In this document: positions 16,181 to 25,765 of the stretch, one piece after another
How the letters are laid out: every line of letters begins with the position of its first letter
Numbering within the stretch: position 1 is the stretch's first letter
Origin: an uncultured Gammaproteobacteria bacterium
GTDB taxonomy: Bacteria; Pseudomonadota; Gammaproteobacteria; HK1
NCBI GenBank assembly: GCA_958295465.1
Contig: OY282353.1
Coordinates: 2,967,001-3,031,000 of the forward strand
Reading direction: 5' to 3'
DNA length: 64,000 nucleotides
Program-made: the position numbers and the translations under genes
Notes under the pieces: model-generated
Seen by the model: the letters and a program-made list of their open reading frames with translations, nothing else
The model's database searches: none
What the model was told of the DNA's origin: nothing

Positions 16181-16460
16181 TCAGTGATAGTCGGTGATTT
16201 CAATCTCCATCGCCCCTTGCCGAGTCCAGCGAAAACACACGCGCCACTGATCGTTGATGCGGACACTGTGCTGGCCCTTGCGGTCTCCGCACAGAGCCTC
16301 AAGGCGATGGGACGGTGGAAGCCGAAGGTCTGAGAGCTTTCCCGCTGCGACCCACGCGTTGAAGCCGCATACGGGATCGACGCCGGATGTCTTCGGGGAA
16401 ACGACGAACCTGCCGCCCGTCGAAGATGCGCTCGGTATCCCTGTCCTTGAATCGGTTCAT
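16181..16460 (-). pseudogene. higB: higB toxin with a +1 frameshift
   Basis: Starts MNRFKDRDTERIFDGRQVRR and continues FPEDIRRRSRMRL; after one extra base (in CGGCTTCAACGCG, near 16367) the other frame continues NAWVAAGKLSDLRLPPSHRL, then EALCGDRKGQHSVRINDQWR and VCFRWT...IEITDYH, stop at 16181. The span is 280 bases, i.e. 3n+1. All HigB elements are present in two frames, so this is a recent one-base inactivation, a recoding site or a sequencing error. Confidence 0.85.
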
Positions 16461-16593
16461 GCCGCCGATGCCCTTGAACTGATCCATTGTCTCGGGTAGT
16501 AACGAGCAGAGATAATAACGTCAATGGTTAATATCGCGATACGCTCCCACCGGGAGGTCGAGATGTACTTCATGAACAGCTTCGCATCGTGAA

Positions 16594-16851
16594 TCACCAG
16601 CCAGAGGCAAAGCGCTGCAGGCCGTTGAGAAACCGGTTCGCTCCATGCCGGCAGGGGGTTGACGCCGCCCGCCTCTCGTTCAGCTCCGCCATCAGCGGCC
16701 CGAGCGCGTCACCGAACCACGTGTGCGCCCGCCCCAGGCTGCCCTGCTGGCCGAACCGGCTGGTCTCGAAATCTCCGGGCTCGATGGCGAGGCTGGCGGC
16801 GATGTGCTCGGCCATACGGACGAGGGACTGTCCGGCCCGGCAAAACCGCAT
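16594..16851 (-). CDS. Hypothetical 85-residue protein
   Basis: Reads MRFCRAGQSLVRMAEHIAAS, then LAIEPGDFETSRFGQQG...HTWFGDALGPLMAELNERRA. It looks like a protein sequence (amphipathic helices, varied composition) rather than shadow coding, but I recognise no family. It is divergent from the small membrane protein at 16897 with 45 bases between starts. No clear ribosome binding site. Confidence 0.35.
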   Translation of the reverse strand: MRFCRAGQSLVRMAEHIAASLAIEPGDFETSRFGQQGSLGRAHTWFGDALGPLMAELNERRAASTPCRHGANRFLNGLQRFASGW

Positions 16852-16896
16852 AGACTTCGCCGGGCATTCGACCTGCCGCCATCGGGAGGCTGACTT

Positions 16897-17181
16897 ATGA
16901 ACCGGTTCTACGTATCTCTGGCGATCCTCGTGCTGATAGTGGCGGTGGGGTTGCCCACGGCGGGCTGGCTGTACACCGCGACGGACGCGCGGACGGCGTT
17001 CTATCTGGATGCGTTCGGCCTGGTGCTGCCCTTTTTCCTGGTGTCCCTGTACGTGCTCAAGCACCAGCGCCTGGCGCCGAGGCCGGTCGCCATTCCGGTC
17101 ATCGTGATCATCCTCGGTCTGTATGCGCTGTCCGCCTACAACCTCTGGAGTGCTTACATGGGCATCTTCGGCCAGTCCTGA
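16897..17181 (+). CDS. Small three-helix inner-membrane protein, unknown
   Basis: 94 residues. Three hydrophobic helices: VSLAILVLIVAVGLPTAGWL, AFGLVLPFFLVSLYVL and VAIPVIVIILGLYALSAY, with short loops. The ATG at 16897 has GGGAGG nearby. No motif suggests a function. It is isolated from neighbours by strand and spacing. Confidence 0.6.
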   Translation: MNRFYVSLAILVLIVAVGLPTAGWLYTATDARTAFYLDAFGLVLPFFLVSLYVLKHQRLAPRPVAIPVIVIILGLYALSAYNLWSAYMGIFGQS

Positions 17182-17245
17182 CCTTCGGGGCGGCGGCGCG
17201 CAGCGGAAACGGGAAACACGCCGGGTGCAAGGCGCCCGGTCCGGC

Positions 17246-18487
17246 TCAACGCGCTGCGGTGCGTCCCGGCATCGCGGCATCGGGGGGTGGCGAGAGGTCG
17301 TCGGCCACCAGGTTGTCGAGCCTGTGGTGGAGCTCGTCCCAGAACGGGGAATAGAAGTGCCGCTGCCACACCGGCGAGCTCCGCGCGCGCTGTACCGCCT
17401 CGATCGCGATCCGATCCTCTTCGTAGACCCGTTCGTAGCGCTCGGCGAGCCCGCGGTGGTAGGCGGGGAAGTCGGAGTGCGCCGGCGCGTCGGGATGGAA
17501 GTTGCCGCACTGCAGGATCCGGCTGCGGCCGGGCGCTTCCGGCAGACAGATCCCGAGGCGGAACATGTTCACCCGGATCGGCATCGCGACGTTCGGGTAC
17601 AGGGTGACGAAGAATCCCTTGGCCGGAGGGCGGGTGCGCGAGCGGCCGAGGTGCGGGGTGCCGCCGCCGGACGCATAAGTGCTCGCCACGTCGCGCATCT
17701 GGAATCCGAAGGCGAGGAGCGCGCCTTCGCACACGGTGAAGAAGGTCTTCTCGCCCTCGCGCGCCCGCGGCACGTCGGGTGAACGGCGGTAGGCCTCGTG
17801 GGTGAAGCCTTCGTGCAGGATGTTGATCGCGGCGTTCTCGATGTAGGTCTTCCAATTGCCCTCGACGATGCGCCCGGTGCGGGCCAGGGTGTCGTCGTCC
17901 TCGACCGGGACCGCGTGGCCGAGATCGTACTCGTCGAGCAAGCGGTAGAGCGGCGTCAAGTGGTCGTCGAGCCGTCCCGCCTCCCCCCCGAGGTCCACGA
18001 ACAGCATGCCGAGCCGGCATTCGGAAGGGATCTCCGAGAGATCGGCGTTGCGTCCGCCGAGTGCGGCAAGTCGTCCCGCCGGCGTGCCGTCCCAGTAGGG
18101 AATGGCGCGGAGGCGACCGCGCAGATCGTAGCGCCAGCCGTGGTAGTAGACCTCGATCCCGGTCGCCGCCTGCTGCTCTGTGCGCACCGCGAGGCAGCCG
18201 TCGTAGGGACAGATGTTGTGAAAGGCCCGCAGGGTTCCGTCGTCGCCACGGACCAGCACCAGCGGCTGGCCGAACAACTCGATCGGACGCATGTCCCCGG
18301 GGTTGGGCAGGGTCGCCTCGAAACAGAGCGCCATCCAGTGGCGGTGAAAGATCCGCTTCACTTCGAGATCGAAGAACGCATCCGAGGTGAAGGCCCGCGC
18401 GGGCAGGGTCAGCGCCTCCTCGACCGGGGCGCGGATCGATTCGAGTTCCTCTCGGGTCAGCCCGGGATCACCGTTGAATGTCGCCAT
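17246..18487 (-). CDS. Rieske-type ring-hydroxylating oxygenase alpha subunit with an altered cluster site
   Basis: 413 residues with the fold and length of aromatic ring-hydroxylating dioxygenase alpha subunits. The N-terminal half has the Rieske neighbourhood ([14 protein letters not shown] and VYYHGWRYD), but canonical C-x-H and C-x2-H read C-P-Y and Y-Y-H: one His and one Cys ligand are Tyr. The C-terminal half keeps the mononuclear iron site pattern [20 protein letters not shown] (H-x4-H). A normal 2Fe-2S cluster is therefore doubtful unless C-x4-C ligands in CPYDGC substitute. No ferredoxin or reductase gene adjoins. The start at 18487 gives [11 protein letters not shown] with GGGAGC upstream. 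Confidence 0.8.
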   Translation of the reverse strand: MATFNGDPGLTREELESIRAPVEEALTLPARAFTSDAFFDLEVKRIFHRHWMALCFEATLPNPGDMRPIELFGQPLVLVRGDDGTLRAFHNICPYDGCLAVRTEQQAATGIEVYYHGWRYDLRGRLRAIPYWDGTPAGRLAALGGRNADLSEIPSECRLGMLFVDLGGEAGRLDDHLTPLYRLLDEYDLGHAVPVEDDDTLARTGRIVEGNWKTYIENAAINILHEGFTHEAYRRSPDVPRAREGEKTFFTVCEGALLAFGFQMRDVASTYASGGGTPHLGRSRTRPPAKGFFVTLYPNVAMPIRVNMFRLGICLPEAPGRSRILQCGNFHPDAPAHSDFPAYHRGLAERYERVYEEDRIAIEAVQRARSSPVWQRHFYSPFWDELHHRLDNLVADDLSPPPDAAMPGRTAAR

Positions 18488-18654
18488 CGCCGCTCCCTCC
18501 TCTCGACGAGTATATGTTCCGGAAAGCTTGGGGGCGCTTCCGGAGGGTGTCGTGGTCGCTTCGCCCGGGTTCCTCCGCCGCCGGAATCCCCTTCCGAAGG
18601 AATCGGGGAGCGTGCTCGGCAAACGGTGACCCGGCGGCGCTTCGGATCGCTCGA

Positions 18655-18900
18655 TCAGGGCTTTCTGGCAGGGCGTTTCCAGCCGGATACGACGGTCTGG
18701 CGTACCCGTGCCACCGTGAGCCGGCCGGCGCGTCCTTCGTGACGGTGGAGCCCGCGCCGATGTTCGCTCCCTCGCCGACCACGACCGGGGCCACCAGATC
18801 GACGCCGGAACCGACGAAGGCACGGTCGCCGATCACCGTGCGGTGCTTGTTCGCGCCGTCGTAGTTGCAGGTGATGGCGCCCGCGCCGACGTTGACCTCC
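18655..18900 (-). pseudogene. glmU 3' fragment, frameshifted
   Basis: Encodes [20 protein letters not shown] and [12 protein letters not shown]...[16 protein letters not shown], the left-handed beta-helix acetyltransferase end of GlmU. After a frameshift it continues [20 protein letters not shown] and stops. The whole N-terminal uridylyltransferase is missing. A functional glmU must be elsewhere. Confidence 0.88.
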
Positions 18901-19211
18901 CGCCCCAGAGATGTCCGCCCTTGCCCGGACACGGCATCAGCGTAACACGGGGTCCGTGTTCATGGGCGAGCAGATGCGGGTTTACCCCGAACCCGAATCC
19001 GATTCGATACGGCGAACCGTCATCCCTATTTCGAGGAGCGCTGCCATGTCCCGCCGTCTCATTGTCGCCGTCGCGCAGTCCGGCCCCATCCACCGTTCGG
19101 ATTCGGTGATCGGCTTCAACCCGGAATAGGTGATCGACTCCACCGGAATGCGCACGCTGGCCAACAGACCCCGATCCGGCGCAGGAAATCCGCGGAGCCG
19201 GCAGGCACCGG

Positions 19212-19684
19212 CTGCCCAGGGTGTCGTCATCGGTGATCTCCACCTCCTTTTGCATCAGGATCGGCCCTTCGTCGAGCCCGGCGTCCGGCCAGAAGATGGA
19301 GAGCCCGGTCCGGGTCTCGCCCCAGATGACGGGCCAGTTGATGGAGCTGCCGCCCCGGTGCCGGGGCAGCAGGGAGGGGTGGTACTGGATGGAGCCGTGC
19401 GCGGGGACGTTCAGCACCTCCTCGGGTACGAACAGGGTGACGTAGGCCATGACGCACAGATCCGGCCGAAGGGAGGCCATCTGCCCGGCCGTTTCCGGCT
19501 TGCGGCAGGACCTGGGCTGGAAGACGGGCAATCCGTGCATCATCGCGTATTGCTTGATGGGATCCGGGGGCCGGCTTTCCCGGTCCGGCTCGCAGTGCAC
19601 GCCGATGACGTCCTCTCCGCGCTCGAGTAGCGCTTCCAGCACGCTTTTCCCGAACGCCTGCTGGCCATGCACGATGATTCTCAT
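19212..19684 (-). pseudogene. Truncated formyltransferase (10-formyl-THF hydrolase-like domain)
   Basis: The first ~158 residues (MRIIVHGQQAFGKSVLEALL, DVIGVHCEPD, QYHPSLLPRHRGGSSINWPV and GLSIFWPDAGLDEGPILMQK) match the formyl-transfer domain of ALDH1L1/formyltransferase proteins, closer to these than to methionyl-tRNA formyltransferase. Homology ends at DDDTLGS; the open frame then continues through unrelated sequence into the glmU fragment. The substrate-recognition C-terminal part is absent, so this is probably inactive. Confidence 0.75.
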
Positions 19685-19747
19685 GTTTCGTTCTCCGTCG
19701 AAGATTCGGCGTCCGAGCGGGAGGGCATCGGACTTCCGGGCACCTGT

Positions 19748-20497
19748 TCAGAGCACGCCGTCGATACGGCCGGCCTTGACGAGGATACGCAGCGCCTCGC
19801 GCTTGCTGAGCGCGCTCATCCGGTGCGCGTTGGCGGTGACGTAGGCCACGACCCCGTCCGGGTCGGTCTTGGCGTGCTCGCGCAACGCCCATCCGATCGC
19901 CTTGCGCAGAAAGAACTCCCGGTGCTCGACGGACGGCTCGATACAGGCATGGAGCAAGCCGGTGTCGGTCGCGTCCTTGAACTTCAACTGGCAGAGGATC
20001 GCGGTGCGGCGCTTCCAGATGTCGGGCGAGCGCGCCCAATCGAGCATGTGGCGTTTCATCTTCTTCCCGGGATGCCGCGAGAGCAGGCCGCCGACGAGAC
20101 GGATGGCGATGGCATCGACGTAGTCCCACCACGCACCGTCGCTCACCATCTCCTCGTAGCAGGGGAGCGCTTCGAGGGTCTGGAACCCGCGGTACGCCCG
20201 GTAGCCGGCGAGGTTGATCGCCGCGTAGCGCTCCTCGCGGTACTCCGCACGCCGCCAGATGGAAAGAATGGTGTCGAACCAGCGCGCCTGGGTGCGCAGA
20301 GGGTGAGCGGCGAAGACCTCGCGACACAGCGCGCGCAACGTCGGCGTCTGCACCCCGAGATAGGGCATGTCCGACTTCATGTACGCCTGCATCCCCGGCG
20401 CCTTGGCGGGATCCGCACGCTCGTTCAAGGCCGCCCGCAACGCCCGGCGAAGCGCGGCCAATGGATAGAACCGGGTCCGGCGTGCTCGCACTGGCAT
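19748..20497 (-). CDS. AlkD-like DNA alkylation repair protein
   Basis: 249 residues of HEAT-like helical repeats. Family hallmarks include MPYLGVQTPTLRALCRE near the N-terminus, WWDYVDAIA (the W-x3-D that packs against the alkylated base) and HREFFLRKAIGWALREHAKT toward the C-terminus. AlkD-type enzymes excise cationic N3- and N7-alkylpurines by trapping extruded nucleotides. The length is near the usual ~230-240. It is monocistronic and bounded by pseudogenes on both sides, yet looks intact. Confidence 0.88.
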   Translation of the reverse strand: MPVRARRTRFYPLAALRRALRAALNERADPAKAPGMQAYMKSDMPYLGVQTPTLRALCREVFAAHPLRTQARWFDTILSIWRRAEYREERYAAINLAGYRAYRGFQTLEALPCYEEMVSDGAWWDYVDAIAIRLVGGLLSRHPGKKMKRHMLDWARSPDIWKRRTAILCQLKFKDATDTGLLHACIEPSVEHREFFLRKAIGWALREHAKTDPDGVVAYVTANAHRMSALSKREALRILVKAGRIDGVL

Positions 20498-20551
20498 CTC
20501 GTCTCCCGATCTCGCCGATGCGCCTCGGGACGCGCGCTCGAACGTCCTGAT

Positions 20552-20860
20552 GTCCGTTCAGCCGCGTTTCCCGCCGATGAGCGCCTCCAACTCCGCAACA
20601 CGCGCTTCCGCCGCCCGGCGCACCGACCTGCGTCATGTTCTACTTGGGCGGCCCAGTCGCGGGTCGTCTGTGCGGACGGTTCGAACCGTCTACCTTCGGC
20701 AGACAACAAAACCGCTATTCACGAGCCAGCTCTTCCGCAGTCCGTTCGGTATGAACCAGCTCGACCATCTGACGCCGAAAGGCCGGCGGAGCCTGCCCCT
20801 CGGCCTACTGCCTGCCGGGGCAGGCTCCGTGGAAACGGGGGGCGGTCTTGGTTTCGGCAT
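20552..20860 (-). pseudogene. IS3-family transposase OrfA remnant
   Basis: In pieces it reads MPKPRPP, FRRQMVELVHTERTAEELAR, FEPSAQTTRDWAAQVEHDAG and VAELEALIGGKRG, the HTH protein OrfA of IS3-type elements. A ~45-base GC-rich palindromic insertion, a stop codon and frameshifts break it. OrfB and clear inverted repeats are not seen. Confidence 0.75.
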
Positions 20861-21054
20861 GGTGGATACCTCCTCCCCAAAGGATCAGGGGTCCACGAAA
20901 TCGGGTCAACTCCAGGAAGCGGGCAGATCCTCGAACAGGCTCGCTTCCCTCTACCCGAATTACCGGATTGTTCCACCTGTTCTCCCGGCGTGGCTCCATG
21001 AACCGCCCTGTGATAGGGTGAATACATCTGTTCACTGGGTAAGGAGGCGGCGAC

Positions 21055-21282
21055 ATGACGACTTCGATTCGTCTTGCTCCCGAAGCCGATCAGCGGCTTG
21101 ACTTTCTGGCCTCACGAACCGGACGCACCAAGGCTTTCTACCTGCGCGAACTCGTCGAGCGCGGTCTTGAGGATCTGGAAGACTACTACCTCGCAGCGGA
21201 CGTACTGGAACGCCTCCGCAAAGGCCAGGAAAAAACCCACTCCGCAGCGGACGTGAGAGCGGCCCTTGGCCTGGACGATTGA
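21055..21282 (+). CDS. RelB/DinJ-type antitoxin
   Basis: 75 residues. N-terminal ribbon-helix-helix (TTSIRLAPEADQRLDFLASR TGRTKAFYLREL), then a toxin-binding tail ending SAADVRAALGLDD. The ATG at 21055 has AAGGAGGCG upstream. It overlaps the relE start by 17 bases. RelB antitoxins repress their promoter and block RelE. Confidence 0.88.
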   Translation: MTTSIRLAPEADQRLDFLASRTGRTKAFYLRELVERGLEDLEDYYLAADVLERLRKGQEKTHSAADVRAALGLDD

Positions 21283-21532
21283 ATACACCGACACGGCCAG
21301 GACTCAACTCCGCAAGCTTGACCGGAAGACGGCTCGGCGTATCGTCGACTACATGGACGAGCGTGTTGCCCCGCTGGACAACCCGCGAAGCGCGGGGCGA
21401 GCGTTGACCGGCCCGTCAGGCGGACTGTGGCGTTACCGGGTAGGGAATTGCCGGGTGATTTGCGATATTCAAGACAGCGTTTTGCGCGTCCTGGTGGTGA
21501 AAATGGGAAACCGCCGTGAAGTGTACCGGTAA
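21266..21532 (+). CDS. RelE-type mRNA interferase toxin
   Basis: 88 residues: WTIEYTDTARTQLRKLDRKT, RRIVDYMDERVAPLDNPRSA, GGLWRYRVGNCRVICDIQDS and VLRVLVVKMGNRREVYR. These are the RelE strands with the basic and Tyr catalytic residues near the end. A TTG start at 21266 within relB is used because LAWTIEYT is the family N-terminus; no ATG is available. Intact pair. Confidence 0.88.
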   Translation: MAWTIEYTDTARTQLRKLDRKTARRIVDYMDERVAPLDNPRSAGRALTGPSGGLWRYRVGNCRVICDIQDSVLRVLVVKMGNRREVYR

Positions 21533-21614
21533 CCGCGTCGAATCAGGCCATGAACGCGGACTCTTCAATCAATTGCCTCCTGGACGATTCCTCGCAGATG
21601 GACTGACCGAGAAA

Positions 21615-21992
21615 TCAAGCCAGGAGCTTTTCGATGAGGTTGGCGATGGGTTGTGAGTCCAGGCCGCCGCCCGGGTCGTCGTGCGTTTCAATCAACGTAC
21701 CTTCCGGGCCGCCTCCGTCTTCGTGGGGACATATGCCGGCATCGATGTACTCTTCCCGTTTGAACTCCCAGCGGGATCGGTATCCTGGATCGGCGAGCAT
21801 TCCAAGGTGCTCCCAATAGAATGTCGTCCCGCTCGCAGGATCCTCGATCGTGAAATCCGGATAGCGCTCTCTTCCATTGGGAAGGACGAGCCGCTCTTCG
21901 TATGCGTAATCAATACCGCGGGCGTGGAGCTTGTCGGCGATGACAAGTTCGGATTTTGATCTGACGAGCTCTCCGCGCTCGGTCCTGCCCAA
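21615..21992 (-). pseudogene. C-terminal fragment of a helicase/nuclease-type protein
   Basis: The frame starts at a poor TTG and reads LVRSKSELVIADKLHARGID, then ERYPDFTIEDPASGTTFYWE and HLGMLADPGYRSRWEFKREE. This is the C-terminal PD-(D/E)XK-like region (RSKSE..IA..L....PDFTI.....WEHLGM) found at the end of large UvrD-like or topoisomerase-like proteins. The rest of the gene is not found upstream. It could be a functional solo domain, but a relic is more likely. Confidence 0.55.
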
Positions 21993-22209
21993 CCGCTGTC
22001 ATGCCAGGGAACTCGGATAGTGATGTGGTGAGCAGGTAGTAAACGTGCGCCTTGGGCGAGCTGTGTCATCCTCTGTCCTTTCACTGCCTGCATTTTTCCT
22101 CACCGCTCGTCTGGCAGGGCGGGCCTCCGTGGGCCATTTCCACGCCGCCTTTGAACGAGGTCCAGTCGACCTGGCAGACATCGCCTGCCAGAGCGATGTG
22201 CTGAAAAGT

Positions 22210-22527
22210 CTACAGGCGGCCCTCGTCCCGAAGCCGGACATCGACGTCCTCCATGATGGCCGGTATGGTCCTGTCGCTCACCCCGCTGTCCAAACCTTCC
22301 TGAACCGCGGCCTTGAGCGCCTGGAACCTGGAATTTTCGGCTTGGTGACGTACCGGGTCGCCATCCGGGACCCGGCGTTGCTCGACAGGGGCAGGCAGGT
22401 CTGCCGCCGTCGCGCCGACGGTCCCCGAACCCGCCGGCGTCGTTTCCGGATGGACCATGTCGCGGCTCGTTACCCCTGCTTGACCGGGAGGGGGATCATT
22501 GCCGGCCCCTTGACGATCGAATTTCAT
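22210..22527 (-). CDS. ParD-like antitoxin C-terminus in a small hypothetical gene
   Basis: 105-codon frame from ATG 22527. The last ~45 residues (RFQALKAAVQEGLDSGVSDR and TIPAIMEDVDVRLRDEGRL) match the C-terminal toxin-binding part of ParD-type antitoxins. The first ~60 residues are Pro/Gly-rich and lack the ribbon-helix-helix. No ParE toxin follows. It may be a decayed antitoxin given a new start. Confidence 0.4.
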   Translation of the reverse strand: MKFDRQGAGNDPPPGQAGVTSRDMVHPETTPAGSGTVGATAADLPAPVEQRRVPDGDPVRHQAENSRFQALKAAVQEGLDSGVSDRTIPAIMEDVDVRLRDEGRL

Positions 22528-22589
22528 GCAAGACCTCGAAGATGTTTGTGGGTGGGCTCCTGGCTCCGGGTATGCAGGAACCGGGACGC

Positions 22590-23870
22590 TCAAGCCGCCG
22601 CCTGCTCCTCCGCGTCCTCGCTGCCGATGGCGCCCTCTTTCCGCGCCGCCTCGATCTCCTCGGCGGAGTAGCCCAGCACGTCGCGCATGATCTCGAAGGT
22701 GTGCTCGCCGAGCAGGGGCGAGCGCCGCACCTCCGAGGGCGAGGCCGAGAGCTTGACCGGGTTGCCCACCGTGAGGTATGGGCCGCGGGTCGGGTGGTCC
22801 ACCTCCACCACCGTGCCGGTGGCGCGCAGCGACGGCTCCTCGGCCAGCTCCTGCATCGAGAGGATCGGCCCGCAGGGGACGTTGAGGGGGTTGAGGATCG
22901 CCATGACCTCGAACTTGTCCCGGGTCATGGTCCATTGCTCGATCTCGGCGAACATCCGGTCGAGCTTGGGCAGGCGCGCTTCCGGGGTGTTCCACTGCGG
23001 GTCGTCGAGCCAGTCCTCTCGGCCGATGGTCTTCGCCAGCGCCGGGAAGGCGGCAGCCTGGGCGATCACGTAGATGTAGGCGTTGGGATCGCTCTCCCAG
23101 CCCCGGGTCTTCACCACCCAGCCGGGCTGCCCGCCGCCCGATGCGTTGCCGGAGCGCGGCGCGGCGTCGCCGAAGGTTCCGTTCGGGTACTGCGGGTACT
23201 CTCGCAGCGGCCCGTGGGCGAGGCGCTGCTGGTCGCGCAGCTTCACGCGGCAGAGGTTCAACACCCCGTCCTGCATCGCGCACTCCACGCGCTGGCCGCG
23301 GCCGGTCTTCTCGCGGTGGTAGAGCGCGGTGACGATCCCCAGCGCGAGGTTCAGGCCCGTGCCGGAGTCGCCGATCTGCGCGCCGGTCACCAGCGGCGGG
23401 CCGTCGTCGAAGCCGGTGGTGCTGGCCGAGCCGCCGGTGCACTGGGCCACGTTCTCGTAGACCTTGCACTCCTGGTAGGGACCCGGCCCGAAGCCCTTGA
23501 CCGAGGCGTAGACGATCCGCGGGTTGATCTCCTGGATGCGCTCCCAGGTGAACCCCATGCGGTCGAGCGCGCCGGGGGCGAAGTTCTCGACCAGCACGTC
23601 GCATTCCTCGACGAGGCGCGTGAAGATGGCCCGGCCCCGCGCGGTCTTGGTGTTCAGGGTGATGCTGCGCTTGTTGTGGTTGAGCATCGTGAAGTAGAGG
23701 CTGTCCACGCCGGGGAGGTCGCGAAGCTGCCCGCGGGTGGCGTCGCCGACGCCCGGACGCTCGACCTTGAGCACGTCCGCGCCGAACCAGGCGAGGAGCT
23801 GGGTGCAGGTGGGTCCCGACTGCACGTGCGTCATGTCCAGGATGCGCACGCCTTCGAGTGCCTTGCTCAT
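22590..23870 (-). CDS. Class III CoA-transferase (formyl-CoA:oxalate CoA-transferase family)
   Basis: 426 residues. The family N-terminus [40 protein letters not shown] and [13 protein letters not shown] are present, and [20 protein letters not shown] contains the catalytic Asp (Frc Asp169 equivalent). These enzymes move CoA between carboxylic acids with retention of the acyl carboxylate via aspartyl-CoA thioester. The start at 23870 (MSKALEGV) has GGAG upstream. It is last in the leftward operon, 59 bases after the TPP lyase, so it probably activates that enzyme's substrate. The exact acid is not determined; the oxalate assignment would be only by nearest-family name. Confidence 0.85.
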   Translation of the reverse strand: MSKALEGVRILDMTHVQSGPTCTQLLAWFGADVLKVERPGVGDATRGQLRDLPGVDSLYFTMLNHNKRSITLNTKTARGRAIFTRLVEECDVLVENFAPGALDRMGFTWERIQEINPRIVYASVKGFGPGPYQECKVYENVAQCTGGSASTTGFDDGPPLVTGAQIGDSGTGLNLALGIVTALYHREKTGRGQRVECAMQDGVLNLCRVKLRDQQRLAHGPLREYPQYPNGTFGDAAPRSGNASGGGQPGWVVKTRGWESDPNAYIYVIAQAAAFPALAKTIGREDWLDDPQWNTPEARLPKLDRMFAEIEQWTMTRDKFEVMAILNPLNVPCGPILSMQELAEEPSLRATGTVVEVDHPTRGPYLTVGNPVKLSASPSEVRRSPLLGEHTFEIMRDVLGYSAEEIEAARKEGAIGSEDAEEQAAA

Positions 23871-23929
23871 GAATCGACTCCGTTGTCTCGTCAAGGTGGG
23901 TGGTGGATCCTCGGTGCCCCGGCCCCTGC

Positions 23930-25678
23930 CTACTTGTACATCGTCTGGTTCCGGGTGCCCGGCGCGTACTCGCGCGGATCGACCCAGACGTTGACGACCG
24001 CGGACTTGCCGGAGCCGCGCACCGCCTCGCGGGCGCGTTGCAGGGCGGGCGCGATTTCGGACGCCTCGCGCACCTCCTCGCCGTAGCCGCCGAGCATCTC
24101 CCCGAATTTGGAGAACGGCACGTCGCCGAGGAGGTTGCCGACGTCGCCACGCTCCTCGCCGTACTTGGAGATCTGGCCGAAGCGGATCTGGTTCATCGCG
24201 GAGTTGTTGCCGATCACCGCGATGTACGGGGCGCCGAAGCGGTTGGCGGTCTCCATGTCGAACGCGGTCATGCCGAAGGAGCCGTCGCCGTAGTAGCAGA
24301 GCACTTCCTTGCCGGGGTGCACGAGCTTCGAGGCCATCGCGAAGCCGGTGCCGACCCCGAGCGAGCCGAGCGCGCCCGGGTCCATCCAGTGGCCGGGCGA
24401 GCGCGGCTGCACCGCCTGCGCGCTGATGGTGACGACGTCGCCGCCGTCGCCGATGTAGATGGTGTCCCCGGTGAGGAATTCGTTGAGCTCCCAGGCCACG
24501 CGGTAGGGGTGGATGGGGCTCGCGTCGGACTTGAACAGCGGCATCAGCTTCGCGGTCTTCGCCTCCTCCAGCGCCCGCAGCTCGTCGAGCCAGGGCTGGC
24601 GGGCCTTGGCGCGGTTGTCCGCCCGCCCCGTGGCCGCGTCGTGGGCGGCCTTGAAGACCGCCCCGGGATGCCCGGCGATACCGAGCGACACGTCGCGGTT
24701 CTTGGCCACGGTACGGTAGTCGAGGTCGATGTGGACGATGGTCGCCTCCCGGCTCAGCCGCTTGCCGTAGCCCATGCGGAAGTCGAAGGGGGTGCCGGCG
24801 ATGACGATGACGTCCGCTTTCCTGAAGGCGTCGCCGCGGGTGCGGTTGAAGTAGTGCGGGTCGCCCGGCGGCAGCAGGCCGCGGCTCGCGCCGTTCATGT
24901 ACGCGGGGAGGTTGAGCGCGCGCACCAGGTCGATCGCCTCGCGATGCCCGCGCGCGGACCAGACCTGGGAGCCCAGCAGGACGGCGGGGCGTTCGGAGTT
25001 CACCAGCAGGTCGGCGAGCCGCTCGACGTCGTCAGGATCGCCGGCCGAGCGGGTCGAGGCGCGGTAGGCGCCGGCGGCCGGGACCACCGCGTCCTCCAGG
25101 TCGATCTCTCGGTCGAGCACGTCGCGCGGGATCTCCAGGTAGGACGGTCCCGGCGCCCCGGCGAAGCATTCACGCGCGGCCATCGCGATCATGTCCGCGA
25201 CGCGCTCGGTGGAGGCGACGGTGGAGGCGAACTTGGTGATCGGGCGCATCAGGTCCACGTGCGGCAGGTCCTGGAGCCCGCCCATGCGGTGCTGGGTCTG
25301 CGCGGCCTGGCCGCCGATGTGCAGCACCGGACTTTCCGAGCGGAACGCGGTGGCGATGCCGGTGACCGCGTTGGTGCAGCCGGGACCGGCGGTGGTCACC
25401 ACGCATCCGAGTCGCCCGGTCTGGCGCGCGTAGCCGTCCGCCGCGTGCGCCGCGACCTGCTCGTGGCGCACGTCCACCACGTTGATGCCCTCGTCGAGGC
25501 AGCCGTCGTAGATGTCGATGATGTGGCCGCCGCAGAGGGTGAAGATGGTATCGACGCCTTCGTTCCTGAGCGCCCGGGCGACGAGGTGGCCGCCGGAGAC
25601 GACGCCGGTGTCCCGGCTCTTCTGCGCGAGGGTGTCCTCGGCGGTGCGTGACGAGAGCTGCGGTGCGGTAGCGGACAT
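23930..25678 (-). CDS. Thiamine-pyrophosphate lyase, 2-hydroxyacyl-CoA lyase / oxalyl-CoA decarboxylase superfamily
   Basis: 582 residues with the three-domain TPP fold: an N-terminal pyrimidine-binding domain with [20 protein letters not shown] (catalytic Glu) and [14 protein letters not shown], a middle domain ([20 protein letters not shown]) and a C-terminal diphosphate domain with [20 protein letters not shown] and [15 protein letters not shown] (the GDG...N motif). [20 protein letters not shown] and [19 protein letters not shown] look more like ILVBL/HACL-type lyases than Oxalobacter Oxc. Expected reaction: C-C cleavage of a 2-hydroxyacyl-CoA to formyl-CoA plus an aldehyde, or decarboxylation of oxalyl-CoA. 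It lies between the transporter and the CoA-transferase on one strand. Confidence 0.82.
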   Translation of the reverse strand: MSATAPQLSSRTAEDTLAQKSRDTGVVSGGHLVARALRNEGVDTIFTLCGGHIIDIYDGCLDEGINVVDVRHEQVAAHAADGYARQTGRLGCVVTTAGPGCTNAVTGIATAFRSESPVLHIGGQAAQTQHRMGGLQDLPHVDLMRPITKFASTVASTERVADMIAMAARECFAGAPGPSYLEIPRDVLDREIDLEDAVVPAAGAYRASTRSAGDPDDVERLADLLVNSERPAVLLGSQVWSARGHREAIDLVRALNLPAYMNGASRGLLPPGDPHYFNRTRGDAFRKADVIVIAGTPFDFRMGYGKRLSREATIVHIDLDYRTVAKNRDVSLGIAGHPGAVFKAAHDAATGRADNRAKARQPWLDELRALEEAKTAKLMPLFKSDASPIHPYRVAWELNEFLTGDTIYIGDGGDVVTISAQAVQPRSPGHWMDPGALGSLGVGTGFAMASKLVHPGKEVLCYYGDGSFGMTAFDMETANRFGAPYIAVIGNNSAMNQIRFGQISKYGEERGDVGNLLGDVPFSKFGEMLGGYGEEVREASEIAPALQRAREAVRGSGKSAVVNVWVDPREYAPGTRNQTMYK

Positions 25679-25765
25679 GGCGGTTCCGTCCTTTGGGGGA
25701 TGATCAGGTCGCCCGATCCTAACCCGGACGCCGGCCGCGCCGGCCAGGATACGCGCGGCACGGGT

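Noticed and set aside
22000..22209. Search for a ParE toxin after the ParD-like tail
   Set aside because: None of the three minus-strand frames gives RelE/ParE strands; no toxin is present.
23930..25678. Firm naming as oxalyl-CoA decarboxylase (oxc) with frc next to it
   Set aside because: The CoA-transferase neighbour favours it, but several stretches look more like ILVBL/HACL-type 2-hydroxyacyl-CoA lyases; the gene symbol is left empty.
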